Positions 53,402 through 61,938 are shown, numbered from the stretch's first letter. The stretch is 64,000 nt of DNA from Streptomyces griseoluteus (GCA_000717735.1 JOBE01000016.1:59725-123724); one strand, 5' to 3'. Numbers and translations are program-made. Notes: generated by a model from the letters alone, not told the origin.

Positions 53402-54181
53402 CTAGACGTCCAGGTCGACGACGACGGGTGCGTGGTCCGAAGCGCCCTTGCCCTTGCGCTCCTCACGGTCCACGTAGCTGTCCGTGACCGCCTCGGCGAA
53501 CGGCTTGTTGCCGTAGACCAGGTCGATGCGCATGCCCTTGTTCTTCGGGAAGCAGAGCTGCCGGTAGTCCCAGTACGTGTAGGGGTGGTCGTACTTGAGG
53601 GGGCGCGGGACCACATCGGTCAGACCGGCCTCGCGCAGGCCGGCGAGGGCGGCCCGCTCCGGCTCCGTCACGTGCGTGGCGCCCTCGAACAGGGCGATGT
53701 CCCAGACGTCGTCGTCGGTCGGGGCGATGTTGTAGTCGCCGAGGACGGCGAAGGGCCGGTCCGCCGCCGCGTCGTCCGCGACGGCCGCCTTGAGCGCCTC
53801 CAGCCAGCGCAGCTTGTACGCGTAGTGCTCGTGGGCCACCTCCCGGCCGTTCGGCACGTACACCGACCAGACGCGGACCGGGCCGCAGGTCGCCGAGATC
53901 GCCCGGGGCTCCTCGAGCCCGTCGTACTCGGGGCCGCCGGGCAGGCCCGTGACCACGTCGGCGAGGCCGACGCGGGAGACCAGTGCCACGCCGTTCCACC
54001 GGCCCGTGGCGTTGACCACGGACTCGTACCCGAGGGCTCGCAGCTCCTCGGTGGGGAACTGCTCGGCGGTGCACTTGGTCTCCTGGATGCACAGCACGTC
54101 CGTGCCGCTGCTCTCCAGCCAGGCCAGGAGCCGGGGCAGCCGGGCGGTGATCGAGTTGACGTTCCAGGTGGCGATGCGCAT
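53402..54181 (-). CDS. xthA: Exodeoxyribonuclease III
   Basis: 259 residues of the exonuclease III/AP-endonuclease family. The start MRIATWNVNSITAR, the catalytic Glu in CIQETKC (about 33), the Asp/Asn in GDYNIAPTDDDV (about 150) and the terminal SDHAPVVVDL are all present. It nicks DNA at abasic sites and degrades 3' ends. The ATG at 54181 is chosen over an upstream in-frame start because it gives the family N-terminus exactly. Confidence 0.95.
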   Translation of the reverse strand: MRIATWNVNSITARLPRLLAWLESSGTDVLCIQETKCTAEQFPTEELRALGYESVVNATGRWNGVALVSRVGLADVVTGLPGGPEYDGLEEPRAISATCGPVRVWSVYVPNGREVAHEHYAYKLRWLEALKAAVADDAAADRPFAVLGDYNIAPTDDDVWDIALFEGATHVTEPERAALAGLREAGLTDVVPRPLKYDHPYTYWDYRQLCFPKNKGMRIDLVYGNKPFAEAVTDSYVDREERKGKGASDHAPVVVDLDV

Positions 54182-54251
54182 GCCCGCAAGCCTACGTGCG
54201 GGGTCCGACAATCGACGCCTCACCGGGCAGGGGCGGCTCGTCGACGGGCCT

Positions 54252-54884
54252 TCAGAGCTCGGTGGAGGCGCCGGGGGCGAGCCGCTCGTGGTCGGTGCCG
54301 CCGAGGGCGCCGATCTGGCGGTCGTAGATGGGCCGGGCGAGGTCGGTGAGCAGGGCGTCGTGGATGTCGTAGGCCCGGCGCGGCTTGACCTCGCGGACGT
54401 AGTCGATGACCTCGGAGATCTTGTTCCACGGGGCCATGACGGGCAGCAGCAGCGTGTCCACGGGCCGGTCGGGGACGGTGAGCGCGTCGCCGGGGTGGAA
54501 GACGGCGCCGTCGACGAAGAAGCCGACGTTGGTGATGCGCGGGATGTCCGGATGGATCACCGCGTGCAGCTCGCCGTACACCTGGACGTCGAACCCGGCC
54601 GCCGAGAAGGCGTCGCCGTGACCGACGGTGTGCACCCTCCCGGGGAAGGACGCCGAGAGCTGTTCGGCGACGCTGCGCAGCGTCCAGATCTCGGCGGCCG
54701 GGTTGGCGCCGAGGGCCGCGCGCAGGCGGCCCTCGTCGAAGTGGTCGGGGTGCTCGTGCGTGACGAGAAGGGCGTCGGCCCCGAGGACCGCGTCCTCCTC
54801 GGTGAACCCTCCCGGGTCCAGCACGAGCGTCCGTCCGTCCTTCTCCAGCCGCACGCACGCGTGGGACTTCTTCGTCAGCTTCAC
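54252..54884 (-). CDS. MBL-fold metal-dependent hydrolase (UlaG-like)
   Basis: 210 residues. The zinc motif THEHPDHFD lies near 41, with a later Asp in FHPGDALTVPDR and a His in AYDIHDALL. It matches the compact MBL hydrolases related to UlaG and plant/bacterial UPF0173-type proteins. The substrate is unknown. Gene order pcaL, this gene, xthA on one strand with short gaps (9 and 70 bp) suggests at least the first two are cotranscribed. Confidence 0.85.
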   Translation of the reverse strand: MKLTKKSHACVRLEKDGRTLVLDPGGFTEEDAVLGADALLVTHEHPDHFDEGRLRAALGANPAAEIWTLRSVAEQLSASFPGRVHTVGHGDAFSAAGFDVQVYGELHAVIHPDIPRITNVGFFVDGAVFHPGDALTVPDRPVDTLLLPVMAPWNKISEVIDYVREVKPRRAYDIHDALLTDLARPIYDRQIGALGGTDHERLAPGASTEL

Positions 54885-54893
54885 GCCGCCAGG

Positions 54894-56144
54894 TTACGCC
54901 GGGGGCGTCGTCTCCTCCTCGACGACGCGGGCCACCACCCGCAGGGCGGTCTCCGCGGCGGGGAAGCCGCAGTACACGCCCGCGTGGAGCACGATCTCAC
55001 GCAGTTCCTCGGGCGACAGGCCGTTGCGGAGGGCGGCGCGGGTGTGGTCCGCGAGGGCCTCCCGGTGGCCTCCGGCGATGAGGGCCGTCAGGGTGACGAC
55101 GCTGCGGGTGCGCCGGTCGAGTCCCGGACGGCTCCAGACCTCGCCCCACGCGTAGCGGGTGACCAGCTCCTGGAAGCCTCCGTCGGGGTCGTCGGCGAGG
55201 GCCTGGTCGACATGGGCGTCGCCGAGGACCTCGCGGCGCAGCCCGAGCCCCTGCTCGTACGGGTCGGGGCGGCCGGCCTCGGCGGGCTCGCCGGCAGGGG
55301 CGGGCACGGCCACGGGAACCGGGGACGCCGGCAGCGGCGGCACGGTCAGCGTGCCGCTGGTCTCGGGGGCGGTGCCCGCGAAGTGCTCGGCGAGCAGGTC
55401 GGTGACGGCGGCGGGCTGCTCGACGGGGGCGAGGTGCGAGGCGCCGGGGACGACGGCGAGGCGGGCGTCCGCGATGCCCGCGACCAGGGTGCGGGCCTCG
55501 GCGGGGCCGGTGACCTGGTCCTCGGAGCCGACGAGGACGAGCGCGGGGACGCCGATGCGGCCGAGGGCCTCACGGACGTCGAAGACGGCGAGGGCCTCGC
55601 AGGCGGCGACGTAGCAGCCGGGGTCGGTCGTACGGACCATCTGGACGGCCCAGTCGACGATGGCGGGCTGCGCGCCGGCGAAGAGCGGGGTGAACCACTG
55701 CTCGGGGGCGGTGCGGGCCATCGGCTCGAGGCCGTTGGTCCGGACGATGACACCGCGCTGCCGGAACTCGTCGGCGGTGCCGAACCGGGGCGAGGTGGCG
55801 ACCAGGGCGAGGGAGGCGACCCGGTGCGGGGCCCGCAGGGCGAGGTCCAGGCCGACGGCACCGGCGAGCGAGCAGCCGGCGTAACCGAAGCGCTGGACGC
55901 CGATCTCGTCGAGGGTGGCGAGCAGCCGGTCGCCGAGCTCGGCGACGGAACTGAACGGCTGGGCGGGCGCCCCACCGTGCCCGGGGAGGTCGAAGCGCAC
56001 GACCTTCCAGTCCCGGGTGAGCTCGGGTATCTGCCGGTCCCACATGTGCCATGTGGTACCGAGGGACGGCCCCATGACCAGGACCGGGGCCTCGTCCGGC
56101 CCGTCTACGCGGTATTGCAGGGTGTTCGTCGATGTCTCACTCAC
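54894..56144 (-). CDS. pcaL: Fused 3-oxoadipate enol-lactonase / 4-carboxymuconolactone decarboxylase
   Basis: 416 residues. Residues 1-260 are an alpha/beta hydrolase like PcaD, with the nucleophile in GYAGCSLAGAVG near 87. A Pro/Ala-rich linker (about 265-300) leads to a PcaC-like decarboxylase domain (about 305-410) ending in HAGVYCGFPAAETALR. Such PcaD-PcaC fusions are known in Streptomyces and related bacteria. It performs two consecutive steps of the protocatechuate branch of the beta-ketoadipate pathway. No other pca gene is within the window. Start GTG at 56144 with GAGAGGG upstream. Confidence 0.92.
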   Translation of the reverse strand: MSETSTNTLQYRVDGPDEAPVLVMGPSLGTTWHMWDRQIPELTRDWKVVRFDLPGHGGAPAQPFSSVAELGDRLLATLDEIGVQRFGYAGCSLAGAVGLDLALRAPHRVASLALVATSPRFGTADEFRQRGVIVRTNGLEPMARTAPEQWFTPLFAGAQPAIVDWAVQMVRTTDPGCYVAACEALAVFDVREALGRIGVPALVLVGSEDQVTGPAEARTLVAGIADARLAVVPGASHLAPVEQPAAVTDLLAEHFAGTAPETSGTLTVPPLPASPVPVAVPAPAGEPAEAGRPDPYEQGLGLRREVLGDAHVDQALADDPDGGFQELVTRYAWGEVWSRPGLDRRTRSVVTLTALIAGGHREALADHTRAALRNGLSPEELREIVLHAGVYCGFPAAETALRVVARVVEEETTPPA

Positions 56145-56169
56145 CCGCCAGACCCTCTCATCTCCCACG

Positions 56170-56226
56170 GCTGCCCCCATAGCCGGGGGCCCGGCTGCAT
56201 GAAGCTGCCCCCATAGCCGGGGGCCA
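56170..56226. repeat. Tandem hairpin repeats upstream of pcaL
   Basis: The unit GCTGCCCCCATAGCCGGGGG occurs at 56170 and again at 56204 (period 34), each followed by a CTGCATGAA/CGCATGAA sequence. Within each, GCCCCC and GGGGGC can pair around a six-base loop. They lie just upstream of the pcaL start on the opposite strand and about 300 bp before the M23 gene. The rest of the 361-bp gap shows no gene. Confidence 0.7.
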
Positions 56227-56505
56227 TGCCGCATGAATCGGAGAAGGACCCGGGCCCCCTGTTCGACCTCACGGCGGAAACTCGGCGGCCTCACCACCGG
56301 CGCCGCCGGCTCCGCGCCGATCACCCGCCCCGTGGCCGCCCACCATCGCCCCTGCCACTCCCGCCTGACCGAGGCCGGTCGGCGCGCCCGCGTTCCCGAA
56401 CCGGTCTTCACCGACTTTCTGCAAGTTCTTTCAACAGCCTTGTCCCACGGGACAGTTGATGCCAGTGTTCCCAGTCCGATGCAGACTTCCCACAGGAGGC
56501 GTGCA

Positions 56506-57060
56506 GTGCGCAAGGCGAGACGACTTCTCCTCAGACTCGGCGCCATGGCGAGCTCGGCACTCACCGTCGCAGGGATCGGCCTCATCGCGGCCGCTCCCGC
56601 CTCGGCCGTCGACTACTACTACGAACTTCCCTACCCGGCGGGTGAGTCCTACCTCGTCACCCAGGGCCCCGAGGGCACGTACTCGCACACCGGCCCGTAC
56701 AACGAGTACGCCTGGGACTTCGGACTGCCCGCGAACTACGAGGTCTCCGCCGCGCAGGGCGGCACGGTTCTCGTCTCGGACTGGTCGCCGTACTGGCAGA
56801 ACGGGATCGAGGTGATCATCCGCCACTCGAACGGCCAGTGCACCCACTACGCGCACCTCAACCGGGCGATCTACAACACGGGCGACTGGGTCCCGCAGGG
56901 CCGGATCATCGGCTGGTCGGGGGCCACCGGAGCGGCGAACGGCGCGCACCTCCACTTCCAGGTCATCAACTGCAACACCCGCGTGGGCATCCCGGCCACG
57001 CTTCAGGGCTGGACGCCGCCCACCGGATCGCGGCCGGTGAGCGTCAACACACGCGCCTGA
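56506..57060 (+). CDS. Secreted M23-family peptidase (LytM-like)
   Basis: 184 residues with an N-terminal signal peptide (about 1-38: twin-Arg-like RKARRLLLR, hydrophobic core, cleavage near ASA-VDYYY). The M23 zinc ligands are His in YSHTGPY, Asp in YAWDFGLP and His in GAHLHFQV, with the supporting His in CTHYAHLN. It probably cuts peptidoglycan cross-bridges or peptides outside the cell. GTG at 56506 with AGGAGG seven bases upstream; an ATG at 56479 is open but has no ribosome site. Confidence 0.88.
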   Translation: MRKARRLLLRLGAMASSALTVAGIGLIAAAPASAVDYYYELPYPAGESYLVTQGPEGTYSHTGPYNEYAWDFGLPANYEVSAAQGGTVLVSDWSPYWQNGIEVIIRHSNGQCTHYAHLNRAIYNTGDWVPQGRIIGWSGATGAANGAHLHFQVINCNTRVGIPATLQGWTPPTGSRPVSVNTRA

Positions 57061-57070
57061 TCGCGCACGT

Positions 57071-57119
57071 GCCCCCGCCACCCCCGACGCACGCGCCGTG
57101 AGCCGGGGGTGGCGGGGGC
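57071..57119 (+). terminator. Terminator after the M23 peptidase
   Basis: Perfect 16-base arms (57071-57086 and 57104-57119) around a 17-base loop lie 10 bp after the stop codon. Confidence 0.85.
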
Positions 57120-57290
57120 GCGGCACGCAGGAGCCGCGCGGCCGTTCCCAGGTCGACAGCGCGTACGACAGGTGGACGCGTCGTCTCGGCGGCGTCGGGG
57201 ACCGGACGCGCGGCCGTCGGCGTGCTCGCACGAGCCGCCGCGGCATTCGCCCTACGCTGCGTCTTTCCGGGAACCCCTCCGAAAGCGCGG

Positions 57291-58523
57291 ATGGTCTTGC
57301 TTGCCGTAACCGTCATCGCGGGCATCCTGTTCACCTGGTGCGTCCTCTCACGGCGGCTCGCGCTCTGGAGCATCACCGCACCGGTCGCCATGATGGTGGC
57401 GGGCATCGCCCTCACCAGTGGCTCCGACCCGCCGCTCGTCTTCGACTTCGGCGACATGGCCGGCTTCGAGCACGCCGTGGAGGTCGTCCTCGCCCTGCTG
57501 CTCTTCGTCGACGCGACCGAGGTTCCGGCAGGAGTCATCCGGCGCGAGAGGCGGGTCATCGCCCGCCTGCTGGGGGCCGCGCTGCCGATGACCCTGGGCG
57601 CCGCCTTCCTGACCGCGCTCGTCTTCTTCCCCGACCAGCCCGGATGGGTCCTGGCGGCCCTGGCGACCGTCGTCGTCCCCCTCGACCTGGCGCCCACCGC
57701 GGCCGTCGTGAAGGACAGGCGCATCCCGGCGCGCCTTCGGGACGTACTCGTCGTCGAGGGCGGCCTGAGCGACGGCATCGTGTCACCGCTGTTCCTGCTC
57801 TGCGTCGCCGCCGCCGCCGAGACCCACACGGCCGGCGCGGATTACGCCGAGGCCCTCCTCCACGCCGTCGGAGCGGCGGTCCTGGCCGTCGGAACCGGAT
57901 CACTCGTCGGCTACGTGAGCGGATGGCTGCTGCGCCGGTCCTGGGAGAGGGGCTGGACGCTGCCTGTCGCGACGAGGCTCGCGGTGCTGAGCGTGCCCAT
58001 CGCCGCGTACTCGCTGTCCGGGGCCATGGGCGGCAACGGATTCGTCGCCTCCTTCGTCGCCGGTGTCTGCATCGCTCCGGCGATGCGGCATCTCCCGGCG
58101 GGCACCGTCACGATGACGGACGACCTGGTGACCTTGCTGACACTCGCCCTCTGGTTCCTCTTCGGCCAGTTGGTCAACGACGAGTTCTGGGACGGCTTCC
58201 ACCTCTCCGTCATCCTCTACGCCCTGCTCGCCGTCACCCTGGTGCGCCTGGTGCCCGTCACGCTCGCCCTGATCGGTACGGGCCTGCCCCTGTCCGACGC
58301 CCTGTTCCTCGGGTGGATGGGGCCCCGAGGAGTGACCTCGGTGGTCTTCGGCCTGCTCGCCGCGCTCGAACTGCCCGCCGCCGGCGGGGGCGACTTCATC
58401 TCCCGGGTGATGGTGATCACCGTCATGGTCAGCATCGTGCTGCACGGCCTGAGCACCGAGCCCCTCGGCCGCCTCTACGCCCGCCGCCGGCACAGCTCGC
58501 CGGAACCTCGGGGCGCCGAGTGA
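57291..58523 (+). CDS. Cation:proton antiporter (NhaP/CPA1 type)
   Basis: 410 residues, about twelve membrane helices. It has LDLAPTAAVVKD near 130 and VVEGGLSDGIVSPLF near 153, the region that in CPA1 exchangers reads ATDPVAV and EGxSLxND. Here the two functional acidic positions are within LD and SDG, so the Asn of the usual ND pair is replaced by Ser, a pattern also seen in electrogenic or K+-linked members. It should exchange Na+ or K+ for H+. The start is uncertain: ATG at 57291 has a weak ribosome site, and the frame is open 23 codons further upstream. Confidence 0.85.
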   Translation: MVLLAVTVIAGILFTWCVLSRRLALWSITAPVAMMVAGIALTSGSDPPLVFDFGDMAGFEHAVEVVLALLLFVDATEVPAGVIRRERRVIARLLGAALPMTLGAAFLTALVFFPDQPGWVLAALATVVVPLDLAPTAAVVKDRRIPARLRDVLVVEGGLSDGIVSPLFLLCVAAAAETHTAGADYAEALLHAVGAAVLAVGTGSLVGYVSGWLLRRSWERGWTLPVATRLAVLSVPIAAYSLSGAMGGNGFVASFVAGVCIAPAMRHLPAGTVTMTDDLVTLLTLALWFLFGQLVNDEFWDGFHLSVILYALLAVTLVRLVPVTLALIGTGLPLSDALFLGWMGPRGVTSVVFGLLAALELPAAGGGDFISRVMVITVMVSIVLHGLSTEPLGRLYARRRHSSPEPRGAE

Positions 58524-58637
58524 GACGCGGCGGACCGGAACGCACGCCCGGTCCGCCGTCCGCCGCGTGAGGGCGAGTGACGGGAAGCGGTGCCGCGGCC
58601 GGGCGCACCGGGCCCGGAGCCCCCGCCGCCCGCCGCG

Positions 58638-59222
58638 TCACACCACGGCGAGCCGGTCCACCAGCAGCTCGGCCCTCCGCTCGGCGTCCCCCGTGGGCAG
58701 CCGGCCCGCCCGGGTCAGGGTCGCCAGCCCGTGCAGGGCCGCCCAGAACACCTCGGTGAACAGGCCCGGGTGGACGCCCTCCCCCGCGACCTCGGCGAGC
58801 GTCTCAAGGAGGGCGGCGAAGCCGTCCTTCAGGGGCTCCGGGGTGTCCTCTTCCGCGAACGCCAGACCGCCGTCGAGCTGGAACATGGCGTCGTAGACCG
58901 CCGGGTTGCGCTCGGCGAAGTCGAGGTAGGCGCGGGCGAGGGCGGTGACCCGGGCGCGCGGGCCCTCCCCGGCAGCGGCCGAGGTCGCGGCCCGTAGCGC
59001 CACGGCCAACTCGGCCGCGCCCTCCAGGGCGACGGCGCCGATGATCTCGCGCTTGCCGCGGAAGTGGCTGTAGAGGACGGGCTGGCTGTACTCGATGCGC
59101 TCGGCGAGCCGGCGGGTGGTGACCGCGTCCCAGCCCTGCTGCTCGGCGAGTTCGCGGGCCGTCGCCACGATGAGGCGCTCGCGGACAGCCCTTTCGCGCT
59201 CCTTGCGTTCCTGTACCGACAT
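58638..59222 (-). CDS. TetR-family regulator of the DUF1772 gene
   Basis: 194 residues. Helix-turn-helix at about 28-52 (VTTRRLAERIEYSQPVLYSHF), then a TetR C-terminal domain with the WxxLHGLxxL-type segment. It is divergent from the DUF1772 gene and the shared 92-bp region holds two CTAG-n5-CTAG sites, so it is probably an autorepressor. In-frame upstream starts at 59231 and 59249 lie inside the operator and are less likely. Confidence 0.88.
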   Translation of the reverse strand: MSVQERKERERAVRERLIVATARELAEQQGWDAVTTRRLAERIEYSQPVLYSHFRGKREIIGAVALEGAAELAVALRAATSAAAGEGPRARVTALARAYLDFAERNPAVYDAMFQLDGGLAFAEEDTPEPLKDGFAALLETLAEVAGEGVHPGLFTEVFWAALHGLATLTRAGRLPTGDAERRAELLVDRLAVV

Positions 59223-59232
59223 GATTGACATC

Positions 59233-59296
59233 CTAGCACCGCTAGACATTCAAGCGGCAGCAGTACTAGCGTTGCACCATCACCTAGCAACACTAG
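59233..59296. promoter_or_regulatory. Two 13-bp CTAG-n5-CTAG operators
   Basis: CTAGCACCGCTAG at 59233-59245 and CTAGCAACACTAG at 59284-59296 share the pattern CTAGCA-n-C-n... CTAG, 51 bp apart centre to centre. A third half site ACTAGCG lies at 59265. CTAG is rare in high-GC actinobacterial DNA, so five copies in 65 bp is striking. One site is by the tetR start codon, the other by the DUF1772 ribosome site. Confidence 0.75.
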
Positions 59297-59314
59297 ATTC
59301 CAGGAGGGGCAGTC

Positions 59315-59761
59315 ATGCTCGACGCACTTGAGATCGTCACCACCGTGATCGTCGGCCTGATGGTGGGCGTGGAGTTCTCCGTCGCCTTCGTCATCAACCC
59401 GATCGTCAGCGCCCTCCCCGACGACAGCAGCCAACTCGCCCGAAGCCACGGCGGCCGGATGCTCGGCGCCGTCATGCCGTTCTGGTACATCGGCTCGCTC
59501 GTCCTCGTCGCGGTCTGGGCCGTCGCCGGATGGGACCAGGACGGCGCGGGACTCCTCGTCACCGCCGGCGCGCTGCTGATCCTCAGCGTGGTCATGTCGC
59601 TCCTGCTGCTCGTCCCGATCAACAACCGGAACAAGACGTGGACCCCCGAGAACCGGCCGGAGGACTGGAAGGAGCAGCTGAACCGCTGGGACCGCTTCCA
59701 CTACGTCCGTGTCGCCGTCATCATCGCCGCCTTCACCCTGCTGGTCACCGCCCTCGCCTGA
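59315..59761 (+). CDS. DUF1772 membrane protein
   Basis: 148 residues, four membrane helices, with the family's NPIVSALPD stretch near 29 and the WNRWDRFHYVR-like C-terminus. DUF1772 proteins include anthrone-oxygenase-like enzymes in aromatic polyketide pathways, but many stand beside TetR genes with no polyketide cluster, as here. The ribosome site AGGAGGGG precedes the ATG. Confidence 0.85.
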   Translation: MLDALEIVTTVIVGLMVGVEFSVAFVINPIVSALPDDSSQLARSHGGRMLGAVMPFWYIGSLVLVAVWAVAGWDQDGAGLLVTAGALLILSVVMSLLLLVPINNRNKTWTPENRPEDWKEQLNRWDRFHYVRVAVIIAAFTLLVTALA

Positions 59762-59789
59762 GCCTCCGGGGCGACACGGCTGCCGAGGA

Positions 59790-59805
59790 GACGGGGTACC
59801 CCGTC
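59790..59805. terminator. Short palindrome between converging genes
   Basis: The 16-bp perfect palindrome GACGGGGTACCCCGTC lies between the ends of the DUF1772 gene and the HxlR pseudogene and could end transcripts from both sides. Confidence 0.4.
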
Positions 59806-60202
59806 ACGGTCGGCGCGTCGCCCCCGGAGGGCTCGCCTCCTGCGCGTCGATCAGCTCGTCCCAGTGCTCCCGCGTCCATGCACAAGCCGCGTCCAGCGGG
59901 CCCAGCAGGCCCAGGCCGAGCGGGGTCAGGGCGTACTCGACACGACGCTCCGTGCCCTCGTACTCCTCCCGTACGACGAAACCGTCCCGCTCCAGCCTTC
60001 GCAGGGACTGCGTCAGCGACTTCGCCGTGACGCCACGCAGCGGGACCTTGAGCTCCGAGAACCGGCGCGGGCCGTCCTGCAGGCATCACAGGATCAGCGC
60101 GGCCCACTTGTCGCCCACGCGGAACGGCACCAGCGGGGACGGACAGACGGGGTCGAACATCTCGGGATCCAGAGCGGTCCGTCCGGCCTGCGGCTTCGTC
60201 AT
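59804..60202 (-). pseudogene. HxlR-family regulator with an in-frame TGA
   Basis: From the ATG at 60202 the frame reads an HxlR winged-helix protein of 132 codons. Codon 39 is TGA (60086-60088), falling between GDKWAALIL and CLQDGPRRFSEL, where the family normally has Arg or another residue: a single C-to-T change from CGA would create it. The rest (LTQSLRRLERDGFVVREEYE, VEYALTPLG) is intact, so the lesion looks recent. Without readthrough or reinitiation no functional DNA-binding domain is made. It is divergent from the reductase gene it presumably controlled. Confidence 0.8.
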
Positions 60203-60261
60203 GATCCACACCGTAAGGCGGTGTCCGATCGGAAACCAGCCCCCGGCCTACGCTCCGGCCC

Positions 60262-60867
60262 ATGGAAACGAAGAGCAGCGGAATCATCGTCTTCGGGGCC
60301 GGCGGCCGGGTCGGCCGGGCGGCCGTGGCGGAGGCCCGACGGCGGGGCCACGAGGTCACGACGGCCGCACGGAGCGACGGCGACCTGACCGATCCGGCGG
60401 CCGTGGCGCGGCTCGCGGCCGGGCACGACGCGGCGATCGTCGCCGTGTACGACTCCGGGGCGGCCCCTGGCGAGTTCTTCCCCGCCGTCGCCCGCGCCCT
60501 CACGGAGGGGCTCCCGGCCGCCGGGGTGAAGCGGCTGGTGTCGGTGGGACTGGCATCCGTACTGCCCACCGCCTCCGGTGACTTGCTGATGGACACCCCC
60601 GGATACCCCCAGGAGTGGCGGGAGTTCTACGTCGGTCATGGCGCCGGCTCCGCGGCGCTGCGGGCGAGCGCGCCGGAGGCACTGGACTGGGTGGTACTGA
60701 GCCCGGCGGGGGACTTCGACCACGAGGGCGAGCCCTCGGGCGGATACGTGCTCGCCCCGGCAGCCGCCGGCAGCCGGATCACGCACGGGGACTTCGCCCG
60801 CGCGCTGCTGGACGAGGCCGAAGTCCCGACCCTGCACAGGACGCATGCGGGAGTGTCGGCCGCATGA
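60262..60867 (+). CDS. NAD(P)-binding reductase (NmrA/atypical SDR type)
   Basis: 201 residues. The N-terminal dinucleotide motif GAGGRVGRAAVAEARRRGH is at about 12-30, followed by the short-arm pattern of atypical SDR enzymes (GVKRLVSVGLAS near 92). Such proteins reduce small carbonyls or only sense NAD(P). The gene is divergent from the broken HxlR regulator, 59 bp apart, so its control is probably altered. Its stop overlaps the ATG of the next, damaged frame. Confidence 0.82.
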   Translation: METKSSGIIVFGAGGRVGRAAVAEARRRGHEVTTAARSDGDLTDPAAVARLAAGHDAAIVAVYDSGAAPGEFFPAVARALTEGLPAAGVKRLVSVGLASVLPTASGDLLMDTPGYPQEWREFYVGHGAGSAALRASAPEALDWVVLSPAGDFDHEGEPSGGYVLAPAAAGSRITHGDFARALLDEAEVPTLHRTHAGVSAA

Positions 60868-61207
60868 CCGACACGATCCACGACAACCCGACCCCCTGGA
60901 TCGCCGACCACATCCGCAACCGGACCCAGGTCGACAACGGGCGCGCCTACCTGCGCGAGACGGCCTTCGGCGACCCGACCGAGGCCCGCCATCGCGAGGC
61001 CTCGCCATCACCGGTCGGACCGAAGAGGCCATGGCCGCCGTGCTGCGCAGGGACGGCCTGGTCAGCGAGGAGGACGCGGCGGCAAGGGCGCACGTCGTGT
61101 CAGCCGTGATGTTCCTCGCGATGGCTGCGAGCGTGAACGTCACCGCGAGCGTCGACGAGGTCGTGCGCGACATCCGGGGGCAGATCGCCGTCCTGTTGCC
61201 GCGTTGA
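60864..61207 (+). pseudogene. Frameshifted fragment after the reductase gene
   Basis: An ATG overlapping the reductase stop opens a frame (MTDTIHDNPTPWIADHIRNR) that looks coding for about 45 codons. The protein-like sequence then continues in another frame (GLAITGRTEEAMAAVL, then EVVRDIRGQIAVLLP) to a stop at 61207, with the switch near 60995-61010. The family is not recognised. A real frameshift, or a sequencing error, would explain it. Confidence 0.4.
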
Positions 61208-61254
61208 CGTCGGCCGCACGGTCCCCCAGGCGTCGGCCGCACGGGTCCCCCAGG
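61208..61254. repeat. Tandem duplication of a 23-bp unit
   Basis: CGTCGGCCGCACGGTCCCCC plus AGG is repeated directly at 61231 with one extra G. It lies right after the damaged frame. The remaining 123 bp before the next gene show only GC-rich sequence. Confidence 0.75.
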
Positions 61255-61377
61255 CATGGGGCAGTCGATACGTGGGGAGTCGACGCCCCTCCCGCGGGGC
61301 CGTGGCGTCGTGAGGCCACCGACGCCCCGTCGCCCATGAGCGCGTGGGACCGGCGTACACCTACACCCCCGCGCCGA

Positions 61378-61938
61378 TCAGGCGGTTTCCGTCAAGGCCG
61401 CCCGCGCCGCGGCGAGGATCTCCTCCGAGAGCGAGGAGCCCTTGGTGGCCCGGGACAGGACCAGCGCGCCGAACAGGGTGCAGAGACGGACGATGCCGTC
61501 CTGGTCGTCACCGCCGAGGAAGCCGGCGAAGTCGGCCACCCCCTCGGCGTAGACACGACGGGCCTCAGGCCCCCCGCCCTGGCGCGCGATGTCCGTGGCG
61601 AGCGCGGCGACCGGGCAGCCGTCCGCCGGGTCGTCGCGGTGTCCGACGGAGAGGTAGGCGTCGATCAGCGCCCGCTGGGCGGCCTCGCGCTGCCCGTCGT
61701 ACTGCGCGAGCCCCGCGGTCTGACGCCGGGCGAGCTCGCCGAACGCGTGAGCGGTGGCCTCGTCGACGAGCGCCTCCTTGGAGGTGAACTGCTTGTAGAA
61801 GGCGCCGTGAGTCAGGCCGGCCGCCTTCATCAGGTCGGCGACGCTCACCTGAGTGCCCTGCTCCCGGAACAGCCGAGAGGCGGTGTCCACCACCCGCCTG
61901 CGGTTCTCCTCCGCCTGCGCCTGCGATACGCGGCCCAT
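61378..61938 (-). CDS. TetR-family regulator of the SDR gene
   Basis: 186 residues. Helix-turn-helix at about 30-55 (VSVADLMKAAGLTHGAFYKQ, then F-TSKEALV). The C-terminal domain resembles the AcrR/YcdC-like branch. Divergent from the SDR gene, with a perfect inverted repeat between them. The ATG at 61938 has GGAGGGTG upstream. Confidence 0.9.
   Translation of the reverse strand: MGRVSQAQAEENRRRVVDTASRLFREQGTQVSVADLMKAAGLTHGAFYKQFTSKEALVDEATAHAFGELARRQTAGLAQYDGQREAAQRALIDAYLSVGHRDDPADGCPVAALATDIARQGGGPEARRVYAEGVADFAGFLGGDDQDGIVRLCTLFGALVLSRATKGSSLSEEILAAARAALTETA

Noticed and set aside
60086..60088. In-frame TGA as selenocysteine in the HxlR gene
   Set aside because: HxlR regulators have no catalytic Cys at this site, no SECIS-like hairpin was evident, and a CGA-to-TGA mutation is simpler.
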